Source: Nitrospiraceae bacterium UBA2600 (GTDB lineage Bacteria; Nitrospirota; Thermodesulfovibrionia; Thermodesulfovibrionales; Thermodesulfovibrionaceae). Taken from it: 11,276 nt of DNA. Made by a program: the position numbers and the translations under genes. Of this stretch, positions 7,040-11,276 are shown one piece after another. The notes beneath the pieces are model-generated. The model saw only the letters and a list, made by a program, of their open reading frames with translations. It had not been told where the DNA came from and did not search any database. Where the stretch lies: the NCBI GenBank assembly GCA_002339325.1, contig DDKK01000004.1, positions 1-11,276 on the forward strand, given 5' to 3'. How positions within the stretch are numbered: position 1 is the first letter of the stretch; every line of letters starts with the position of its first letter.

Positions 7040-8107
7040 CTACCTCCTAAGCATGTCTTCTCTTGGATTTTCCCTGTATAGGCTTTCAATTCTCTTGATT
7101 TCCTCCTTTTCTGAAGAAGTAAGTCCCTTAGGAACAACAATCTTTGCAATTACATACATATCTCCTCTTGCACTACCCTTTGGAGAGGGAAAACCCTTTC
7201 CAGAGATTCGAAATTTCTGCCCACCCTGCGTGCCTTCTGGAATTTTCATCTTTACAGTGCCACCGTCAGGTGTGGGAACATCAACCTTTGCACCAAGGGC
7301 TGCCTCAGTAAAGGTAATTGGTAACTCAATGTATACATCATCTCCCTTTCTTGTAAAAAATGGATGGGAACTAACTGAGACCTCAAGTATTAGGTCGCCG
7401 TAAGATGCTCCACCCCTTCCTGCATTACCATATCCTTTAAGTCTCACATTTGAGCCATTGTCCACACCTGCTGGAATCTTTGCCTTCACTGTCTCTGCTG
7501 TCAAGATTCTTCCTAAGCCCGAGCATGTTTTGCATGTTGAAGAGGCCGTCTTACCCCTACCTCCACAGTTTGGACAGGTCTGGGATACTCTTAAAAAACC
7601 CCTCGATGCCTGAACCCGTCCAGTACCGCCACATTTTTTGCAGACATCCATTTTATCGGCACCGCTTCCATGACAGCTTGAACACTCTATATATCTCTGA
7701 TATGTAACTGGTTTTACAGTGCCGTTGTATGCCTCTTCAAAAGTAAGGGTAATAGGAATAACAACATCTTCGCCTCTTACGTTGGTTGTATATGAAGAAG
7801 TGAAGCCTTCACCAAATAGGTCTCCGAAGATGTCACCAAGGTCAAAGCCCTTTGTAAAATCAAAGCCACCGAAGTCATATCCTTTGAAGTCAAAGCTTCC
7901 GCCGCTATCATACTCCTTTCTTTTCTGAGGGTCACTAAGAACTGCATATGCCTCATTAATCTCTTTAAACTTTTCCTCAGCCTCCTTGTTTCCAGGATTT
8001 AGGTCAGGATGATACTTCCTTGCAAGCTTACGATAAGCCTTCTTAATCTCCTCTTGGGAGGCATCTTTACTTACTCCGAGTATTTTATAGTAATCCTTAC
8101 GTTCCAT
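7040..8107 (-). CDS. dnaJ: Chaperone DnaJ (Hsp40, type I)
   Basis: Cochaperone of 355 residues that delivers unfolded substrates to DnaK and stimulates its ATPase. The J domain (about 4-70) carries the essential HPD at residues 33-35. A Gly/Phe-rich linker with GYDFGGFDF and FGDLFGEGF follows. Next comes a zinc-binding region with all four CxxCxGxG motifs: CSSCHGSG (142), CKKCGGTG (156), CPNCGGRG (178) and CKTCSGLG (192). The C-terminal substrate-binding barrels (about 205-335) complete the protein. MERKDYYKILGV is the normal DnaJ N-terminus, so the ATG at 8107 is well supported, although no good ribosome binding site precedes it. The gene is slightly shorter than typical (about 370-380). It heads the dnaJ-hspR-clpB-hsp20 series; dnaK and grpE are not adjacent. 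A HAIR-like operator lies 17-37 bases upstream. Confidence 0.97.
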   Translation of the reverse strand: MERKDYYKILGVSKDASQEEIKKAYRKLARKYHPDLNPGNKEAEEKFKEINEAYAVLSDPQKRKEYDSGGSFDFKGYDFGGFDFTKGFDLGDIFGDLFGEGFTSSYTTNVRGEDVVIPITLTFEEAYNGTVKPVTYQRYIECSSCHGSGADKMDVCKKCGGTGRVQASRGFLRVSQTCPNCGGRGKTASSTCKTCSGLGRILTAETVKAKIPAGVDNGSNVRLKGYGNAGRGGASYGDLILEVSVSSHPFFTRKGDDVYIELPITFTEAALGAKVDVPTPDGGTVKMKIPEGTQGGQKFRISGKGFPSPKGSARGDMYVIAKIVVPKGLTSSEKEEIKRIESLYRENPREDMLRR

Positions 8108-8118
8108 ATTGTTATCTT

Positions 8119-8162
8119 ATCATATTGAGTTAGTTTATATCAAGTCATGACAAAAGTTTGAA
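8119..8162 (-). promoter_or_regulatory. Candidate promoter region for dnaJ operon
   Basis: Two overlapping sigma-70-like candidates can be read leftwards. One has TTCAAA (8157-8162) and TATAAA (8134-8139) with 17-base spacing, giving a leader of about 20 bases. The other has ATGACT (8143-8148) and TATGAT (8119-8124) with 18-base spacing, giving a leader of only about five bases. In both, the HAIR-like sequence covers the core promoter. I cannot decide between them. Confidence 0.45.
8124..8144. promoter_or_regulatory. HAIR-like operator, probable HspR binding site
   Basis: ATTGAGT (8124-8130), seven bases, then TATCAAG (8138-8144). Against the HAIR consensus CTTGAGT-N7-ACTCAAG the arms match 6 of 7 and 5 of 7, with the exact seven-base spacer. 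It lies 17 bases ahead of the dnaJ start and overlaps the candidate promoter. With hspR as the second gene of the operon, this fits an autoregulatory operator. It is 60 bases upstream of the -10 of the divergent diguanylate cyclase gene. No CIRCE element was seen. Confidence 0.75.
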
Positions 8163-8201
8163 ATTAGATTTTATGCCATTTCCTTTTATTAATAATAAAA
8201 A

Positions 8202-8210
8202 TGCTATAAT
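8202..8210 (+). promoter_or_regulatory. Extended -10 promoter for the diguanylate cyclase gene
   Basis: TGCTATAAT is a perfect extended -10 (TG-N-TATAAT with hexamer 8205-8210). No good -35 is seen 16-18 bases upstream, as is tolerated for extended -10 promoters. A run of T follows up to 8217, so transcription is expected to begin at or next to the ATG at 8218. Confidence 0.6.
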
Positions 8211-8217
8211 TTTTTTT

Positions 8218-10053
8218 ATGTTGAGTATTAGAAAGAAGTTTGCCCTTGGATTTATTGTCTTTATTGGGGGAATATTGCTTTTAACAGGAGTGGCTTATCA
8301 TTTTTTTATCAAAGACGAAGTTTTAGGTATTGAGAAAAATTACGTAAAAGAAGACCTTCTATTGCTAAATAAATACATCGACTTAGAGCAAGAAAACTTG
8401 CTATCAATTACAAAAGATTGGGCTGCCTGGACAGATGCATGGCTTTTTATCCAAGGTAAAAACCCTACATTTGCTAAAAACAACATAACAGCTGAGGCAT
8501 TTGTCAACAACAATCTATCTTTGATGGCCTATTTTGACATTAAAGGCAATTTAGTATGCGGCTACGAATATGATTATAAAAGTAAAGCTCTCACAAATAT
8601 TGATAAAAATTTCTGGATGCCATATCTTGAAAAAGCTATTGCGGCTGGGAAAAATGCAAAGCCTATTAACTCTCCTTCAGGATTTACCTTTAGAAAAGGT
8701 AAGCCCCTTTTAGTGGCATCATATCCTGTTTTAAAAAGCGATTATTCTGGAGAATTAGCTGGTTATCTTTTAACAGCAAGGCATCTAAGCAATGAAAAAA
8801 TAGATTCCATAGAAAAGCTTCTCGGTCTAAGCAATTTAAAAATTAGAGAGCAAGATAGAGGAAATATTGATGGCCTCGAGGACATAAAGGTATCTGAAGA
8901 GGATGGAGTTTTTAAAATTACAATAATAAAAGAAGATTTTTTCAACCAAAAAAATATAGTTATCGAAGCAAAAAAGAACAAAAAATTGTGGTCTCTTGTT
9001 CAGAGTAATGTAAAAAAAATTATCTTCCTATATCTGTCATGCTTTATAATACTGGGATTTCTTTTCTACTGCTGGATAAACAGAAATATAATCCTCCGAA
9101 TAGGAAAAATTGTAAGAGAAATAAATGACGTAAAAACCGGGATTATAGATGAGATATCTTCAGATGGTAATGATGAAATAGGCAAACTTTCCAGTGAAAT
9201 AAACGGCTATATACAGACAATAAAGAGAAACTTACGAGAGATAGAGGGAAGCAGAAAGATTTACGAGACAATAGCAGAAAAATCGGAGGCAATTATAATG
9301 CTTTTTAATATAAAAGAGGAACTAATTTTTACCAACACTAAAGCAAAAGAAATCATGAAAGACGAAAATTTATCTAAAAATCTTTTGAGTCATCTCAAAG
9401 AAATAGTAACTATCAATGAAGGGGAGAAAACTTTTTTATCTGACTTCAGATTATCTTCCGATTTTTACATAAGTGCATGGATAATTCCCGTTGGAGAAGA
9501 TAAGTTCCTGTTTATGGCGCATGATATTTCAAGCATAAAAAAGGAAAAAGAAAAGCTATTTGAGTTAGCCTCCAAAGACTCTCTAACTTCTCTTTACAAC
9601 AGGACATATTTCGAAGCATCCCTAAGAAAAATCCTGAACTCTAATGGTCAACAGGAACAGTATTATCTGGTTTTCATAGATTTGGACAACTTAAAAGATA
9701 TAAACGACCGATTTGGCCATATAAGTGGCGATGCCTCCATAAAAGCTGTAGCAAAATCAATAATAAAAAGTATCGGAGAAATGGACTTATCAGCAAGGTG
9801 GGGCGGAGATGAATTTGTAATAATAGTCAAAGGAGATGAAAATAGGGCGAGATATGTCGCAGAGAGCATACAGAAACATCTTAACAACACGGAAAATGAA
9901 TTCCTCCACGAGTTTAAACCAACTGTTAGTATAGGGATAACAAAGATTGAAAGAGGTAGAAATTTAGAAAGCATTGTAAGAGAGGCCGATAAATCTGCCT
10001 ATGATGCAAAAAGAGATTTGACGGAAAAGATAAAAATCTTCAGAAACGATTGA
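8218..10053 (+). CDS. Membrane-bound CHASE4-HAMP-GGDEF diguanylate cyclase
   Basis: Sensor enzyme of 611 residues likely to make cyclic di-GMP from two GTP. Residues 8-30 form a first membrane helix after a basic N-terminus. A periplasmic sensor of about 230 residues follows; its N-terminal pattern (LLLNKYIDLEQENLLSITKD, then WAAWTDAW) resembles CHASE4. A second membrane helix lies at about 267-286, then a HAMP-like linker, a weak PAS-like segment (about 355-450) and the GGDEF domain with DSLTSLYNR (about 454), FIDLDNLKDINDRFGH, intact GGDEF (529-533) and TVSIGIT near the end. The usual inhibitory-site RxxD before GGDEF reads GEMD here. Start: the ATG at 8218 follows a perfect extended -10; an upstream TTG at 8158 would add 20 residues but places that promoter inside the gene and has no ribosome site. 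The ligand is unknown. Confidence 0.9.
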   Translation: MLSIRKKFALGFIVFIGGILLLTGVAYHFFIKDEVLGIEKNYVKEDLLLLNKYIDLEQENLLSITKDWAAWTDAWLFIQGKNPTFAKNNITAEAFVNNNLSLMAYFDIKGNLVCGYEYDYKSKALTNIDKNFWMPYLEKAIAAGKNAKPINSPSGFTFRKGKPLLVASYPVLKSDYSGELAGYLLTARHLSNEKIDSIEKLLGLSNLKIREQDRGNIDGLEDIKVSEEDGVFKITIIKEDFFNQKNIVIEAKKNKKLWSLVQSNVKKIIFLYLSCFIILGFLFYCWINRNIILRIGKIVREINDVKTGIIDEISSDGNDEIGKLSSEINGYIQTIKRNLREIEGSRKIYETIAEKSEAIIMLFNIKEELIFTNTKAKEIMKDENLSKNLLSHLKEIVTINEGEKTFLSDFRLSSDFYISAWIIPVGEDKFLFMAHDISSIKKEKEKLFELASKDSLTSLYNRTYFEASLRKILNSNGQQEQYYLVFIDLDNLKDINDRFGHISGDASIKAVAKSIIKSIGEMDLSARWGGDEFVIIVKGDENRARYVAESIQKHLNNTENEFLHEFKPTVSIGITKIERGRNLESIVREADKSAYDAKRDLTEKIKIFRND

Positions 10054-10064
10054 TAATTCTGTGA

Positions 10065-10086
10065 ACTACTCAGTGTAGTATTTTTT
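10065..10086 (+). terminator. Weak possible terminator after the diguanylate cyclase gene
   Basis: ACTAC (10065-10069), loop TCAGT, GTAGT (10075-10079), then ATTTTTT. The stem has only five pairs, but the T run is good and it sits 12 bases after the stop of the + strand gene. It overlaps the last codons of the convergent rarA, so the match could be chance. Confidence 0.35.
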
Positions 10087-11276
10087 CTTCTTCGGTAAAT
10101 ACTGTTGATTGACATATCCTCCGTAGTTATGAGGGTATTTGTATCCTTCTCCCCGGCCAAGCTTTTTAGCGCCTGAATAATGAGCATCTTTTAGATGTTC
10201 AGGGACAGGAAGGGTTCTCTCACTCTCAATGTCTTTCATGGCAGCCTCAATTGCTCTGTAGCAGGCATTGCTTTTAGGTGCTTTGGCAACATAAAGAGCT
10301 GCCTGGGCAAGAATTATTCTTGCTTCAGGCATTCCAATCATTTCAACAGCCTGAGCAGCTGAGTTTGCAATAACAAGAGCCATAGGGTCGGCATTTCCCA
10401 CATCTTCACTTGCCGCAATAATTATTCGCCTTGCTATAAATCTTGGGTCTTCGCCTCCGTAAATCATCTTAGCAAGCCAGTAAACAGTTGCATCTGGGTC
10501 ACTTCCTCTCATGCTTTTTATAAATGCAGAGGCTGTATCATAGTGTTGGTCTCCTGATTTATCATAAACAATGTGCTTTCTCTGGATACTCTCTTCTGCT
10601 GTTTTTAAGTCTATTTTAATTACTCCATCTTTTTCTTTGGTCGTAAAAACAGCTACTTCAAGTGCAGAGAGAGCCTTTCTCGCATCTCCTTCAGAGAATT
10701 TAGCAATGTGCCATAGGGCTTCATCGGCAATCTCGATATTTAAATTACCCAATCCCCGCTCTTTATCTGAAAGGGCTCTTTTAAGAATATCGAGGACTTC
10801 TTCATATTCTAAAGGTTTTAACTCAAATATGTGACTTCTTGAGACAAGAGCAGAAGTTAAATAAAAAAAAGGATTTTCTGTAGTAGCTCCGATTAGTATG
10901 ACATTTCCCTCTTCTACATCGGGAAGAAAAGCATCCTGAGACACTCTATTTAATCTATGTATTTCATCAATAAACAGTATAGTTTTTTCGCCACGGAGCG
11001 ACCTCTGTCTGGCAAACGATAGATTTCTTCTTATCTCCTCAATACTTAATGTGGATGCATTAAGCCATTGAAAAACTGCTTTTGTCTTATTTGCAATTAC
11101 CCTGGCAAGAGCTGTTTTACCAGACCCCGGCGGTCCGTAAAGAATTAGCGAGGTTATTCTGTCTGAATCAATAGCTCTTCTTAATAACTTGCCTTCACCT
11201 ATGAGATGGCGCTGTCCAACATATTCCTCAAGATTTCTTGGAGACATTCTAAAGGCAAGTGGTTTATTTTTAAGTT
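10066..11276 (-). CDS. rarA: Replication-associated recombination protein A (RarA/MgsA AAA+ ATPase), 5'-truncated by window edge
   Basis: Clamp-loader-like AAA+ ATPase that acts at stalled replication forks, the bacterial relative of Mgs1/WRNIP1. The Met at 11247 is not the true start: the frame stays open to the window edge and reads LKNKPLAFR before it, matching the conserved PLAxRMRP opening of the family, so only a few residues are missing. Counting from that Met: Walker A GPPGSGKT (38-45), Walker B ILFIDE (90-95), sensor-like GATTENP (120-126). The family-specific C-terminal part contains SAFIKSMRGSDPDA, YWLAKM, GGEDPRFIARR and the SNACYRAIEAA segment. The protein ends shortly after YLPKKKKYYTE, whereas many members continue for about 20-30 more residues, so the tail looks short. 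It converges on the diguanylate cyclase gene with a 12-base gap. Confidence 0.95.
   Translation of the reverse strand, partial: LKNKPLAFRMSPRNLEEYVGQRHLIGEGKLLRRAIDSDRITSLILYGPPGSGKTALARVIANKTKAVFQWLNASTLSIEEIRRNLSFARQRSLRGEKTILFIDEIHRLNRVSQDAFLPDVEEGNVILIGATTENPFFYLTSALVSRSHIFELKPLEYEEVLDILKRALSDKERGLGNLNIEIADEALWHIAKFSEGDARKALSALEVAVFTTKEKDGVIKIDLKTAEESIQRKHIVYDKSGDQHYDTASAFIKSMRGSDPDATVYWLAKMIYGGEDPRFIARRIIIAASEDVGNADPMALVIANSAAQAVEMIGMPEARIILAQAALYVAKAPKSNACYRAIEAAMKDIESERTLPVPEHLKDAHYSGAKKLGRGEGYKYPHNYGGYVNQQYLPKKKKYYTE

Noticed and set aside
6972..7403. 143-codon + strand open frame over hspR and dnaJ
   Set aside because: It is antisense to two well-supported genes and shows no recognisable protein features.
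8158..8217. Upstream TTG start giving a 631-residue diguanylate cyclase
   Set aside because: No ribosome site, a Phe/Asn-rich extension before an otherwise normal basic N-terminus, and a perfect -10 promoter would fall inside the coding sequence.

Overview
This is an ordinary-looking chromosomal segment of an A+T-rich bacterium that uses Shine-Dalgarno (AAGGAGG) initiation. Its proteins are rich in Lys, Glu and Ile, as is common in thermophiles. An HspR-controlled chaperone operon, a short-spaced PBP2-RodA-RibH-NusB cluster, and a dispersed repeat of the GTCATTCCGAGC...GCGAGGAATCTC type together suggest a Gram-negative thermophile-related lineage, possibly Nitrospirota (Thermodesulfovibrio-like). 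This taxonomic guess is an inference from gene style and was not tested by any search.

Layout. Positions 2-3378 (+ strand) hold four tightly packed genes: the 3' part of mrdA (PBP2), rodA overlapping it, ribH and nusB. A hairpin at 3355-3397 separates nusB from a convergent gene. Positions 3396-8107 (- strand, transcribed right to left) hold a heat-shock operon: dnaJ, hspR, clpB and an hsp20-type small chaperone. The first three are only 2-11 bases apart. The last two are separated by 211 bases, of which nearly all is a small non-coding transposon-like element (3871-4052) with terminal inverted repeats and a flanking target duplication. That element contains a folded palindromic repeat. Removing the element and one copy of the duplication restores a gap of about 20 bases. 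Positions 8108-8217 form a divergent regulatory region with an HspR-type operator (HAIR-like, 8124-8144) over the dnaJ promoter and an extended -10 promoter for the gene on the other side. Positions 8218-10053 (+) encode a membrane-bound CHASE4-HAMP-PAS?-GGDEF diguanylate cyclase. Positions 10066-11276 (-) encode RarA, whose N-terminus runs off the window.

How they work together. PBP2 and RodA are the transpeptidase/glycosyltransferase pair of cell elongation. RibH (riboflavin) and NusB (rRNA antitermination) are housekeeping passengers. DnaJ, ClpB and Hsp20 form a holding and disaggregation team whose repressor, HspR, is encoded inside the operon and probably binds the operator in front of dnaJ, giving feedback control. 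I found no wholly new multi-gene system. The points most worth following are the insertion element that splits clpB from hsp20 precisely at the clpB stop codon, the HspR operator in the shared divergent promoter region, and the apparent leaderless start of the diguanylate cyclase.
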